From the NCBI GenBank assembly GCA_024803745.1, contig JANJXV010000006.1, forward strand, positions 42,505,001 to 42,569,000: a stretch of DNA of 64,000 nucleotides, in the 5' to 3' direction. This document shows positions 13,335 through 25,837 of this stretch, piece after piece. Origin of the DNA: Megascapheus bottae (taxonomy: Eukaryota; Chordata; Mammalia; Rodentia; Geomyidae). The number at the start of each line of letters is the position of its first letter. The first letter of the stretch is position 1. The notes beneath the pieces were generated by a model. The model was not told where the DNA came from. It ran no database searches and was given only the letters and a program-made list of their open reading frames with translations. A program made the position numbers and the translations under genes.

Positions 13335-13470
13335 TTTGCAGTGTATTAGACACTGTACTAAGCTCTTCATATCCCTTTCCCCTCATTTTATACTCCTGAA
13401 TCATTATGGGGTATGTAACATTATCATCACTATTTCATAGGTGAAAACTCACAGAGAAAATAAGATTGCC
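13335..13470 (+). repeat. MIR-like element
   Basis: It reads tattagacactgtactaagc, gtaacattatcatcactatt and tcataggtgaaaactcacag, with MIR core features. Confidence 0.6.
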
Positions 13471-13489
13471 ATCTAAAACGTACTGCATT

Positions 13490-13572
13490 ACAGCCAGACA
13501 CTGGTGGCTCATGCCTGTAATTCTAGCTACTTAGAATCATGGTTTGAAGCCAAGGCAATAAGGTGGATGTCT
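13490..13572 (+). mobile_element. 7SL/B1-like SINE fragment
   Basis: It reads gccagacactggtggctcat and gcctgtaattctagctactt, and then fades after ttgaagccaaggcaat. Only the left half is recognisable. Confidence 0.65.
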
Positions 13573-13921
13573 TTGATCCCAAGAAGGGACTAGAATTCTA
13601 GGCTGCTATCAGTTGAACACAGTGTCATAGTTAAGCCAGTGGTTCATTCCTACAGGAATGAAGTGAAGATGTTGTGGTCACTGCTGTAGCAATGGGGTAT
13701 AAAGTCTCCCATACTAGAAATTAAATGATCTGGTCGAGTCCTCTATTTATTAGCAATGCATTCTTGGAAATGTGGTTTTGTCTCTGAGCTTCTGTGCTCT
13801 TAATTCATCTATGGGTTACTTTCCCTGTTCATTGTATTTCACATACAGGGGTTGTAAAGATCAACTGTGATTGTAAATATTGAGATAGGGATCATACAAC
13901 AAGCTTTGAAGTAATGACTTA

Positions 13922-14156
13922 GCCCTGTGTCAATTGCACATGCCTGTGACCCTAGCTACTCAGGAGGCAGAGATCTGAGGATCAAGGTTCAGAGCTAGCC
14001 CAGGCAGGAAAGTCTATGCAACTCTATTTGAAATTAACCACCAAGAAGCCAAAAGGCAAGCTATGGCTTTAATGGTAGAGTATCAGTCTTGAATGAAAAA
14101 AGCTAAAGGACAGAACCCAGGTTCTGAGTTCAAGCCTGCATACCAGCACAAAAATG
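13922..14156 (+). mobile_element. Composite 7SL/B1-like plus Geo SINE
   Basis: The left half reads cacatgcctgtgaccctagc and tactcaggaggcagagatct. The right half includes agccaaaaggcaagctatgg and ggttctgagttcaagcc. It is followed almost directly by an IDL-Geo element at 14165. Confidence 0.75.
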
Positions 14157-14164
14157 AATAAAAC

Positions 14165-14337
14165 AGGGGTTGGGAGTTTGGCCTAGTGGTAGAGACCTGG
14201 ATTCAATTCCTCGGTACCACATACATAGAAAAAGCCAGGCTCAAGTGGCAGATCACCAGCCTTGAGAAAACCTAAGACAGTGCTTAGGCCCTGAGTTCAA
14301 GCCCCAGTACTGGCAAAAGTAAATAAATAAAACAAAA
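14165..14337 (+). mobile_element. IDL-Geo-type SINE
   Basis: It reads gttgggagtttggcctagtg, ggattcaattcctcggtacc and ccctgagttcaagccccagt, ending in an A-rich (aaat)n tail. About 30 bp of the left half are missing after the gtggtagaga box. Confidence 0.8.
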
Positions 14338-14761
14338 TAAAGCACGACTTAACCACAAATACTATAATCACATCATAGTTTTTTTTCCCCCAAGAAGATC
14401 CTGAGTTGGAGGGAAAGTTCAAGGATGCTCATGAGGCTTACCTGGAGCTGGAGGAGAGTCTTCTAGGATGGCACAGCCATGCTGAGCAAGCTGGTACTGG
14501 CTTTTTGCCTGGAGACCTTTCAAGCAACAGATTCCAAAGGTATTGATAGGGATAAAATGCATGAAAAAGAATTTAAAATACTGATTAGTAAACAGCTTAA
14601 TGAAATCTGAAATGAGAGGGGGCCATGCATGGTAGGGTTTCACTTTTCTCACCTGGAATGATATAGAAAAAATCCCTCCTTCCTTAGATGTTCTACACAG
14701 CTTGAATGACAAATCTGCGCCACCAAACTGAGCTTTTCCATTGAGGTGCTGTCTTGATAAC

Positions 14762-14868
14762 TTTTTTTTCCCCTTAAAGCCTGGCTGATCTAGAACTGTG
14801 ATCTTCCACATCTCAGCCTTTTGAGTAGCTAGGATTACATGCATGAGCTGCCACATCTGACCTCTCCA
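14762..14868 (-). mobile_element. 7SL/B1-like SINE fragment, reverse orientation
   Basis: The plus strand has cagccttttgagtagctagg and attacatgcatgagctgcca, the reverse of the 7SL-like left half, next to a T-rich tract. It accounts for the open frame over this stretch. Confidence 0.65.
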
Positions 14869-14869
14869 A

Positions 14870-15950
14870 TTTCATTTAACTGCTTAATCCCAGTCTCTCA
14901 GATCTTATTAGACCATTGGTGATTTGAGAGGTACTTTGCTCTTTTGGCAAGGTAATATTATGAGGCTTACTTTTTTAAACATATTTCTTGTATTCTCAGA
15001 TTGAGACCTGTGTACCTAGTGGATTGAGTATCTCTACCACATTCATGGAGTATCCTGAGTTGTTGTTAGTTAGCAATGTTCTTCCTGAAGACGTGTCTTG
15101 CGATTACCGCGTTCATCCTTTCTAGCCAGGCACTGTAATGTAGAGTCTCCCTGTAGCATCTTTGGCTACAATGAATGACTCTTGACACAGAACGTACTGA
15201 GAAGTAAGAGACCTACCATCTCTGCCAGCGGGTCAAGAGTCAGGAGACTCAAGCAGTTCATCCAGGTCATGACAGAGACAGTATAGGTATGGGGTACTCA
15301 CTAGTGTACCCTGACCATGGGAGGGACGGATGCTACATCCCATAACGGGGATTTCCTCTGCTCATGCTTGTTTTGCTCTGAGAAAGGGCTTCTGCCAGAA
15401 CTTGGCAATGTTGCACTTGTTTTCTCAAAACAGTGTTCCTGACGTGAAGGGTGACAGCCAGAGCCGGAGAGTGGCCTAAGGGTCCCTCAGGACAGGACAG
15501 CAGTGGGGACTATCGAATTCCCTCCTTGCTCTGTCTGTAACAGGCACCATAGCAGGGCACAGGCAAAGAGATAGTGGCAACTCTCTAGGCCTTCAGCTCT
15601 GGCGTCCATGCAGGTCCACAGGTGGTGGTAGGCCAGGCCTTTGGTTTCAGAGATAAGTGCTGTGACCTGCCTCTTAAGGGCAGTATCCTCCAGTCCCATT
15701 GGAGTTGCAATACTAATCTTCTACAGTACAGAGTACCCATTGGGCTAAGCTGGGGTTCAAAGGCAGCTAGCTCCCAAGGCATTACAGTGAAATATCGATA
15801 GAGTCCAAATGACAAAACTTCACTCACTCTTTACTCTTAGAACTGTCCAAATCCAATCGCTCCATCCTCAAGATGGCTCTGTCTATATTTGCTGGGAGAT
15901 GATTGGAGATATCTTTCCCAGCGCAAGACTATTGGGCAGTTTTCAGGTTA
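14870..15950. other. Intergenic sequence
   Basis: Unique sequence with no recognised repeat or gene. Overlapping short minus-strand frames at 15487-15827 show no family resemblance that I know. Confidence 0.55.
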
Positions 15951-15957
15951 TTTTCTT

Positions 15958-16082
15958 TTTTTTCATATATTTTTTATTGTAATTAATAGAAGGGTTACAT
16001 GATATTTGCCACATAGGTGGTGCATTCATTCCCATACATTGATACCCTTTCACATGTCTTGGTCCCCATTTCCCTCCCCCCT
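15958..16082 (-). mobile_element. L1 3'-end fragment
   Basis: It reads ttttattgtaattaatagaa, gggttacatgatatttgcca, catacattgatacccttt and catgtcttggtccccatttc. It is the same 3' end as the larger L1 at 38490-39110. The 5' truncation is near 16082, and it is flanked on both sides by copies of ttttcaggttattttct (15940 and 16084), a clear target-site duplication. Confidence 0.8.
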
Positions 16083-16629
16083 GTCAGGTTATTTTCTAAG
16101 TTCAACATGAGCCTAGGAATGTGGGAAAGTTTTCAGTGGCTGAGAGTCGCATCAGTAGAATTTGCTTTGACTCTTTTTTTTTTCTCTATCATGCTTGTAA
16201 AGGTAAGATTCTCCTCTGCCTGGCTTGAAAGCTAGAATGGCAGTGATGGGGTATTTTGTTTCGCTTACTACACAATTTGTTTGCTTAATCTGATAAGATT
16301 ACAGGATCTCATTACCTCCTATTTCTCTCATGGTTTCTCACCTCAAAATGGTTCAGTGTTTGTTACTCTGGTTCTCCTTTGAGGAGGAGGAAAGAGGTGG
16401 AGCCTCCATTTGGCCACCTGGGGTCTTCTCTCTCTAAACATCTTGAGTTGTTCTAGTTTCAGTTTCTGTGGCATTCAATTTGCAGCAGTCTATTTAAAAT
16501 TTTTCCAGTAGTGGATTTCATTTGATGACAACTAAGCCTGACCCCAAATGACTTCCTATTCATGAATTTTTAAAGTTCTCTCACATTTTCAAAGTTTAAA
16601 CAGAGATCTTTCGTTGTATTTTCCAGAAT

Positions 16630-16631
<2 letters not shown>

Positions 16632-16678
<47 letters not shown>

Positions 16679-16698
16679 TTTTGTTGTTGTTGTTGTTT
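16632..16698 (+). repeat. (GT)n followed by (TTG)n microsatellite
   Basis: About 45 bp of GT, then ATTTT and six TTG-type units. Confidence 0.95.
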
Positions 16699-17561
16699 TG
16701 TTAACAAATTTCTGGTCCAACCCTGTCGAAATGTCTCCCTCATCTTATATCCTCTTACTGAAACTTTTCACATGCTTGGCAACTGGTGGCAAAATATTTA
16801 TAACAGGAAATCTACCTGATTTGGTTTTTGACTGAGATTAAGTGTACCTCTGTCTGAACTTTTAATCATAGATGTGAAAATAAGAGTGAGGTGTTAACTG
16901 TAGGGTTTTAGGAATTTAAAGTTTGTAATTTAAAAAAATTAACATTTTAAAATCTAAAGTTTAATTTTAGAGTAAAAGGCATTTTTTCCAGTGAGATAGG
17001 TAACTTCCTATTCCTTCCTTTTTCTTCTTTTCTTCCTTTCTTCCCTCTTTAAGATCAAATAAATATCATTTAAAACTTAATATGTAAGTTCATAATCAGA
17101 TACTCAAAACTCATTATTTCCTAGTAATTTTGCTATATTACATTTTCAGGGTTTCATCCACTCACTTGTATATTAACAATAGTGTGTATTGGTGTGTGCC
17201 ATTGTATATCTCTTGCTTATCTTGCATTTTATGGTACACAGAAGAGCTGTTGGTGGAAAATGCTTCAGCCCACCCTTCACCTCAACTCTTACTTTTTTTA
17301 AACTGCCATGGGTTTTTGATAAGGATGTATTACCACTACTTCCCAGAGACTTTTCCTTCAAATACCGTAAGTTGTAGGCTGTTTCTTATGTCCCACCTCA
17401 TGCTTACACATTTTTTTTTTATAGGCATTGATCAAAGTGCCTATGTACTGAAGAGAAGTTTTACCCTTAGGAAAACTTGGACTTTCAAAGTTTTGTGCAG
17501 GATACTAAAATGTTTCGTGGAAATTTCTTTGGTAGATGATATTAAAGGAAAACAGTACAGA

Positions 17562-17652
17562 GAGCGAGCTAGGGCTATAGCTTAGTGACGGAGCTCTTGC
17601 CTAGCACATTTTAGGCCTTGGGTTTTCTCTCTAGCACTGCAAAAAAAAAAGG
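17562..17652 (+). mobile_element. ID-like SINE monomer
   Basis: It reads agctagggctatagcttagt and gctcttgcctagcacatttt, then ctagcactgc and an A10 tail. It is a tRNA-Ala-derived ID-type monomer without the Geo half. Confidence 0.7.
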
Positions 17653-17659
17653 CAATAAG

Positions 17660-20600
17660 AAGAACTAAAGTAGAACAAGTGTATGCCGTGGGAGAGTGGG
17701 AAAACAAGGTGTAGTGCTCCATGAAGTTGGGCATAAGACCAAGCTGGTGTCTGGATGACAGAGTGTGGAGTCCAGTCCCCGTGGCTTTGAGACTTGGCAC
17801 TGCCTAGCCTGTCAAAAGGACTTCTTGAAACACTGCATTAACTTTTATTGGCCACATGCCAGAACTAACATCAAAGGGCATGAGATTCGCTACCAAGCCT
17901 CTGGCCTGTGACAGTCTAGCATGTAAGCAGTGGCCCCTGACTTTGCTGGCCTTCTGCAGAACTTGTAAAACAGCTTTTACAGGTGGGTTGGAGTGAGTGC
18001 AACCCAATAGGTGCTCAGAAAATGAGCAAGGTATGCCTCAAGCAGGATTTAAGCTCAGCCACCAAACCTCCTTTCTATTTGCATTTGGTTTCTGCTGTAA
18101 GCTAAATAAGAAGACCATTGTAAGGAGAATATATCAGAATTTTTGTAAAAACACAATACTATTATATAAGTTCCACCATAATTGACAAAGACCCCTTTTG
18201 CAGATTTCTCTAGGATATCAAGGAAAAGGATAACCTAACACATGGGACCACTAAGGACTATGAATTCATTGCCTGGCCCTCTTTTTACATGATTGACAGA
18301 AGTTCCATTTTCTTTCAGTGATTGGAAGTTGCCCTAGACACAATTAATTTTCAGCATCCTTTTGTCCTCACTGAAAATTTTACATCTCTTTTTTGAAATG
18401 TTTGGTATTTTTAAAAATCTTGTTATATTTGGGCCTGATATATAATATTTTCAGAACAATTAATGCAGCATCCAACCACATAGGTTAGTGAATGCAGCAT
18501 GCTAGGTTACGAGTGATTCAATCTGTGTGAATGAGATCTAAGAAGAGTAAAATAATTAAATATTTTGTTGAAGTTAGCAAAGGTGTGAATAATTATTTTA
18601 TAAATATTTTATATGACATATATAATTTAAAAGTTAAGTAACTATATTCTAGTTGGTCTACTGTATGTCCAGTCTTATGCTAAGAACTACAGTAAATCAA
18701 AAATAACAAATAAAGCCCCTGGGAACCTAGTTTTATTAGATAGACATGTTTTATCAGCCACGGTATTTATTGCATCCATTTGTTAGATGCCAGGATATTC
18801 AAGGGGCTCTGTAGCAGCTCATTTAATTGTCACCTCCCAGAGACTCTTCAGAGACTAGGTCTTCTACTAAACTGATAGCTTGGTAATTCTAATATGCAGA
18901 CAGGGTTGAGAAGTTTTCATTTAGAATGAAAAAAAGAGAGACAACCATACAGTGATCACTTCCAGTGTGCCGAGGCAAAGAGTCCGGTGGGGCCCTGGCA
19001 TCTGTCCCTGGGTGAAGGGAAGGGCAATCGCTTCCCTAGGGCTTGCCTACCTCCAGTACGGATCGCAGATGGGAACATTCACTTCTGGGAGAGATCTCAA
19101 AACAGCAGTAGTGTCTTTAACAGTATGCAAAACACCAAACACTTCTCCTGAAAGTGGATATGGCATTGATTAGTAGGTGAAATGGTTGAGCCTCAACAGC
19201 CTGAGTGTCTGGGAAGAAGCAATTGCCACGTGTATGTGTACTCAGTTTTCAACCTTGAGTAACATTTGAGATTTCGTCTCTCTGAAGCTTTTCTTCCTTT
19301 CTTCAGGCTCTGTTCATTCCTGTTCTCTTACAATGATAAATGTTAGTTGCTGAAGAGCAAGCCTGACATCTTGGAAGGCATTCGCTAGCCTTTGCCATCA
19401 GATCTGCAGAGGGAAGGAGCAGAGCGCCTAACACCCAGTACATATGTACTCAATGAAATTTTGTTGAATTAATCAGTAAGCCATCATCAAAGTCTTAAGC
19501 TTCCAGGTCCAAAGAAACAATTCACAGCTGCTGGCAGCCAATGAAAGCCCACCATGTGACACAGGGCTTGTCTTTATGCCATAGTAAATATGAAAAAAAA
19601 GTGACCAGCAGTTTTTTTTTTCCCACTGTGATAAAGTTATCCATATTTCTTGGTTTGTGAGAGCTTGGAGTATAAATCATTGAGCTTTGAAACGAAAGTC
19701 CCATAAATAAATTGGTTCCAGTGGGTTAGTCAGACAACGGATGGTATATTTCCCAGTGAAGACTGTAATTCTAATAAGCCATCCCTGTGATGAATGGAGC
19801 TATCTTGGAACTTTGTCCTTCATGAGCTGAGTGGCGGCACCAGAGCTGCATGTCTTGCTCAGATGCCATAGGGCAAACTTTAACATGTGGCCAGCCAGGT
19901 ACAGCTTTAGGATATTATATTTAACAGCAAGCTAAGCCTGAGGTCATGCTTCAGACTGTTGTGATTGAGTGCTACAGAGAAGAGGGAATTTCCTTCGGAG
20001 AGCAAAGTACAGATAAGCACATTGGTGGCTAATTCATTCATCCTTTTCCACTTTTTATTTATTTATTTATTTTAGTCTTCCATAAGCATCTCAGTAGTTT
20101 TCTGGGGAGCTGATTTATGGTAATAATACCAGGCCAGAGGATGCAAAGTGGTACTTTTTTTTTTTTTTTTAGAAGATTATCTGAACTTGGGATAGTGAAC
20201 AATCCATCAGATCTAGTCACGCTTAAAGATAATACAAGAGGATACACATTTCTGCATGGATTTTTTAAAGGAACAAGTTTAGAAAAATAGTTTTTAATGG
20301 ACAGTCTGTATTAGGTCTCAATAGCTTAGTTATATCCACTGTTGCCCATACCTCCCAGGATTAGGTAGGCTACCCTCTAAGTGACTCCTACTGTGGACAG
20401 ATGGCCCACCGTCATTCCCAAGTGTATTCCCCTTGAATGTTTGAAAACCCTGGGGCCAATTTAGATTCTGAAGTGTATGTAGCTTTTAAGGTGTCAGCAA
20501 GACAACTGGATTCAGTTATGCTAATGTCTTCCTTCAGCCAACTTATTGACAGTACAAAAGGTGGGTGCTCAATCTACAGTGGAGTGTTACACAGTCATCC

Positions 20601-21455
20601 ATGGCGATATGGCTTACAGCTGTGACAAGACTGCTACATGGAGTCTTGAGAGGAGATTTCATTTCATCCATCCCACCACACCACAGTACACACCATAGAA
20701 GGAAGCTCAAGGAAGTTCAGGTCCCATTGATTTCACAGGTAGTAGCTGGAGGCCTATGCAAGGGCTGTGGAATGGCCAAGTTGTCCTAGCTGATTAGGAA
20801 AGAAGGCCAAGTGGGGCCTATAGATAGCCATGATTTTCTTCCTCTGTGGAGTCGACAAGCACCCATTGTATTATAAAGTCATTTATTACTCCATGGTGAG
20901 GCTTTTTAATTAAAATGCTACAAGTATTATTTTAATAGGCATCCTAAAGCAATAGTTATTCAAGCTGTTGTATTTTTATTGCAATGTTTACGTAGTTGGA
21001 TATGTTACTCAAATTTACCCCCATAGGATTTTTGCTTAACTCTTCTCCCTCGTTTTTGAGAATTTTCTGTGAGTTTCATTATGCATATGCAGATTGATAA
21101 CTATGGCGGCTCTTGTGCAGATTGCTCCACAAGGAGCTAGAGTTGGAGCCTGAGTACTCCCCATGGCCAGGAGGCACGTTTTCATCTCCCCCACAGGAAG
21201 GGTTGCTGGTGAACTTTTCTTTGAACTGCAAGGTGTGTTTGCATGGAAACTTGTTTGATTTTCGCATGGCAGGGAGGACTCTGATGGTTTAGAGTGCTCA
21301 GCTATGTGCTCTCATATTATACCTAGGTCTTAGTTTTTTTCATCTACAGAGTGGGAGCAAGATTTTCTAATTCATGTAAATGTGGAAGGATTAAATCAGA
21401 TAAGACATGGGAAGATTTTAATGGATAATAATCAGAGGACAGTCAGGAAAAGAAA
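17660..21455. other. Intergenic sequence
   Basis: Nearly 4 kb with little identifiable repeat content, apart from a short (TTTA)n tract near 20053 and a T19 run near 20154. An old MIR/L2-like trace is possible at 18740-18900. I see no exon or RNA gene. Confidence 0.55.
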
Positions 21456-21461
21456 AACCCA

Positions 21462-21996
21462 GTGCCACATAATGGCATTTCCACCACTTATGAACCACAT
21501 ATACAATGGTGATCCATTATGTAAGATTATAAGGGATCTGAAACCACCTACTACTGCCTAGTGACCCTGAGCCCAATGTGTTACCCACAGGACTTCGGTG
21601 ATGTCGCTGTAAACAAAGCTGCAGTGCTATCACTTGCACAAAAGCACAGCACATACACTTACCCAGGGCACAGTATGCTCAATACTGATAACAACTGACT
21701 GTTGCTGGCTTATGCAGTTACTCTTCTCTCCTGTTTATTTTAGAGTGTGTTCCTGCTTATGAAAAGTCTCCCTGAAATGGTGCTGGGTTCCAGCAGCAGC
21801 CACAACCTTCTACATCTCATAGTCACAACTGTGTCGTTTGCTCTTATGCTTAATTTAATCCTATGTTCATCATGGCTTGTATGGCACTCTAGGTGTGTAA
21901 TGGGCTCTGCCATCTAGATGTGTGTAATGACAAAAATCACCCAAGAACGCATTTCTCAGAATGTGTCCCTGTCATTAAGCAATGCATGGTTGTACT
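21462..21996 (+). mobile_element. Tigger/MER-like DNA transposon relic
   Basis: The left end (agtgccacataatggcattt, gtgatccattatgtaagatt) and the right end (aacgcatttctcagaatgtg, ctgtcattaagcaatgcatg) resemble the two termini of a common non-autonomous TcMar-Tigger-type element, with CpGs decayed to TG/CA. The internal piece tgtgtaatgggctctgccat also fits. No transposase frame remains. Confidence 0.65.
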
Positions 21997-21999
21997 TCC

Positions 22000-23040
22000 A
22001 GCTCTTGTAGAAGTAAATGAAGAGAATCACTCAGCTGATACAAAGTATCAGAAACCAGAAGAGGAGTGGTATAGGAACACAGAAGTTTAGCAACAGCTTG
22101 AGTCTGTGATTCCCTGTGAATAGAAGGTAGTATTATCATGGCCAGCTTTGGCTGACAGCTAGAACACAGGGGTCCCTCAAACCTGAAAGGCAGGTTGTAT
22201 TTGGTGAGACCTGAAGCAATGGCAGGCAGACTCACTCTCTAGAAGCCAGAGAGCAAAGTAGCCAGAGTTCTCTCAAATACAATACCAAATACCACACAAG
22301 ACAGGAAATGAATGAGTTACTGCTGTAGTCAACAAAAGCTGATCATTTGTTTCTTCCACGCCCCCCCCCCCATCTTCTTGGTATCTAAGACCCCCAACTG
22401 TGTCTACCTTCAGGAAGCTACAAGCTAGCATGATTTTAAGTTTCATCTGCAGTAAGAACAAAGGGAAAGTTATTTCACACTCAATTATCTTGACTAGGTG
22501 ATACAATACAGAACCTCTATCTGACATGTTGTATTAGCCCAATTTATAACCCCTTGCCTTCTCACTGCCTTTTGTCTTGGCACTGGGTGTTGAACGCAGG
22601 CAGTATACAGGAGAGACTTAAAAATCAGGTACTATAGGATGACTCACGGATTGATGATGGTGGATGTGGGAAAGAATGGTAGGCATCATTTTCTTATAGC
22701 AAAGGTATGTTTTGAAATGACATCAGCTAACTGTATTTCTTTTTGTCCTTAAGCACACAGTGAAATTATGTAAATAGCACTGCACACATTCGTGTGACTG
22801 CTGTGTCCTTACTTTTACAAAACCCAGATAATGTGATCATGGAATGAGAGAGGGTAGATGGGATTCCATAGGTGTGGAGGTGGGGGGGTAGGAGGGAGAT
22901 GCACTGGGATTTAAACTCACTCTGGCTAGACAGATTTTCTACAACTTCATCTATGCCTCTGGCCCTAAAAAAAACTTTTTAAGTTGAGGGAATGGTTTAG
23001 AAATACATCTTGACATCTTCAATAAATGAATTTTAAACCA
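22000..23040. other. Immediate 3' flank of PIK3R1
   Basis: This kilobase is downstream of the likely cleavage site. It has a C10 run near 22360, a G-rich tract near 22878 and degraded tRNA-SINE-like words around 22880-22965. Nothing else is visible. Confidence 0.55.
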
Positions 23041-23062
23041 GAGTTGTAGTTTCAAAACAACC

Positions 23063-23068
23063 TTTATT
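23063..23068 (-). terminator. PIK3R1: PIK3R1 distal polyadenylation signal AATAAA
   Basis: The minus strand reads CAGAATAAAGGTTG, placing cleavage near 23040-23050. It lies about 3.9 kb past the stop codon, consistent with the long PIK3R1 mRNA. U-rich sequence follows downstream (below 23040). A further U-rich AT segment just upstream includes another AATAAA-like site near 23245. Confidence 0.7.
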
Positions 23069-25831
23069 CTGTTTTAAGACCTAATACAATGCATTAAAGC
23101 AACTTAAAACAAGACATAGCTCCACTGAATCTGTAACTTGAACAAAATGTCAAGGAGGTACACTCCCCACCCCCACCCCAGTTGCCTTGTAAAGGCAAGA
23201 TTACAACTGACCATGACATACTCCCTCTCGTCAAAAGACCAACTTTATTTTATCAATGCCATATAAACAGATTTGTAAAAACATTGAACAGATTGTAGCT
23301 TTAAAAAATACACACATATAAATGAGTTGTTGGGGTTTGTTTGTTTTGCACTTTTTTCCCCCCAATAGCAGCATCCTGGGCATCTAATGCTACCTCATGG
23401 TGACAAGTTCAATATTAATCCAGATAGTCTTTTCCATTCCTTCCCCACCATGATCCTAGTATCTTTAGATTTTTTTAAAAAGAATTTGGTATGTTGTAAT
23501 TTTGTCCCATGTGGGGCACTGTGCTTTAAATTGCCCCTTTTCTTCAATGAGTCTAAATTCAATGAGATAGCAAGATCTGCTTTTCAACCAACTCAAATAT
23601 CATGCATAGCAAAAGCACACTTGTGAAAACCAGCGGTATTTTTCTCCTGATGAGGAACATCAGTAAGGACTTCCCAAACATGTTACTAGTTCATAACCAG
23701 CTACACAACAGAGCAATTGGTTCCACAATGACAGCTCACATAAGCACACTGACTCGACACTTGACAACAAGGCTTTTCAAGATAAGCAAACCACCTAGAC
23801 CTGCTCCCTCACAGAAGTAACTTCCAAAAACTCTGTTCACTTGGGAACAATTTGCACCTTTATAAGACAAAACAAAGCAATTGCAAACAAACAACCGTAT
23901 ACGAATACAAGAATTGTACCAGACACTTGCTTATTTATGTAACTTGAGCTCAACAACTGTAGATCTGTTTTTGGGCTGTAAAGTGTAACTGGAAACCCAG
24001 TCCATGCACATATACATATATATATATACACATCTATCCAGGGCTGTGAAGTTGTCAAGTGTTACAAACATGTCCTTTTTCTTTTCTTTTGTTTTTCTTT
24101 TTTTTTTTGCCTTTCCATGTGGTTATAAGCCATGTCCCACTGCTCCTATCACAAACTTTCTGCAGCTTAGTTCTGGCTTGGTCTTTAGGATGCTAGATCA
24201 GGTGGGAAAAAGTGATGCATGGGTCATCACCTATGAGAAGTGACTGCTTAATCCATCTGTACTCAAGAGCCACTCAAGTGTTATTAGGAGATGACCACCT
24301 AACCAAACCCACCCAGCCCTGATGCTCAAACACAAAGGTGAGCATGCTTACACTGTCATCACAAAGGCATTGGGCAGAACAGGTGCAGCACAACTTGCTG
24401 TCATGTGGAAACCATGACTCCCGCTTTCTGTTCAGTGAAAGAAACCTAATGCACGTGTGCTTGTGAGATGCAAAACCAAGGCAACTGCCCAAATCACCAG
24501 CCACCTTGGTAAGTGTGAAGCGAAACCAGGAATGAACCTGCAGCTTTTCATGAAGCACTCAATGTCAGATCTAGCTTAGAAATTAAATGTAAGTTATTGG
24601 TATCTTCAAAGCATACTTGTGCTACCAAAACAAAAACAAATCACAAACTGAAGTTTACAAACTACTATGAACTGCTAACTTTTATGTGATGTGGTAAAGG
24701 CTATCACAAGTTTCAAAGCAAAGACAACAGACTAAACCCAAGGAATCAGCATTTGTCTGGCAATGAGAGGGAGATGGTCAGATCAGGAGAGTCAAGTCTG
24801 AGGGATGCCAGTCTGGGTAAGGACTGACGTTTTGCTCTTGAGGATGAGTAGTTTTATGAAGAGAAGAAAATGTAATACATTCTACAGATGAGTAACTCAA
24901 CTTATACTGATTCTTCCCAAAGATTTGCTATTGTTTTTAAAAGAAGAGCAATCAAAGTGGTGAGAGAGTCTTCCTAATGTTGAGAAAGGGGACCTGAAAT
25001 GGCAAGATGCCACTTTACTAGGCAGGGCCGTGACGATGCATAGCATTAGCCAGCACGCAGACAACACCTGCTGAACACAAAAGTCAGGAAGGGAGAACTC
25101 TCACGCTCATCCTGTCTTGCAAAGGTGATTCCCTGCCACCCCTTCTTTCCCCACAGTGAAGTCCACACACGGCTGCTGGATGAATGAGGATGATACTTTG
25201 GATTTCTGTGATGCTCCACTCCACATAGCCCACAGGACTGACCGTGAGCTGCGTCCATGCGCTTTATAAAGTTCTACACTGAATGAAAAGCTAAGAAAAT
25301 AGCAAACATCCCACTAAAAGTATTTCCCAGACGGTTTTTTTTTCCTTTCCCTAAAATGTTGGTTGTTGTGACTAGTCTAATGTTGAAAACACATTTTCTA
25401 AATGCAGAGTTTATACTTTGAAACCAGTGTGCTAAATAAAGGGAGGAGCACTATTCCAGAGAGCAGCCCCCCCCACCCCCAAAGCAAACTCTTCAGCACT
25501 TCCTTAGAAGTAAAACACTTCTCCAGCTGCACGTGGGTTAGAGTTTACAGTAGGTTTGTAATTGTCATTCACTGATAACAACAAGCAAATCGAAGTGCGA
25601 AAAGACGTAAAAGCAAGTCCACTCTGCAGTTTTTCGCCACTTCTCTGTAATCTCGAGAAAGTGCACATAACCTCGTCACCCCTCCCGCCACAACCCCCTC
25701 CTCCCTAGATTCAAGAAGTTCAGAAATCACTATCAAATAAACATTGCCAGGTACCGTATTTTAAGAGTCTTAAAACAATATCGTTGGACTCAGCAATACT
25801 TTGTCATATTCATATATCTTTCTCTCTTTTT

Positions 25832-25837
25832 TTTATT
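25832..25837 (-). terminator. PIK3R1: Possible internal polyadenylation signal in the PIK3R1 3' UTR
   Basis: The minus strand reads TTCAATAAAAAA about 1.15 kb after the stop codon. PIK3R1 is known to make mRNAs of more than one length, and this hexamer could support a shorter one. Usage cannot be judged from sequence. Confidence 0.4.

Noticed and set aside
14419..14856. 145-codon minus-strand open frame
   Set aside because: Its start lies in a reversed 7SL/B1-like SINE fragment, and the rest shows no protein family or splice structure.
16614..16835. Cysteine/valine repeat open frame
   Set aside because: It is a translation of the GT and TTG microsatellite.
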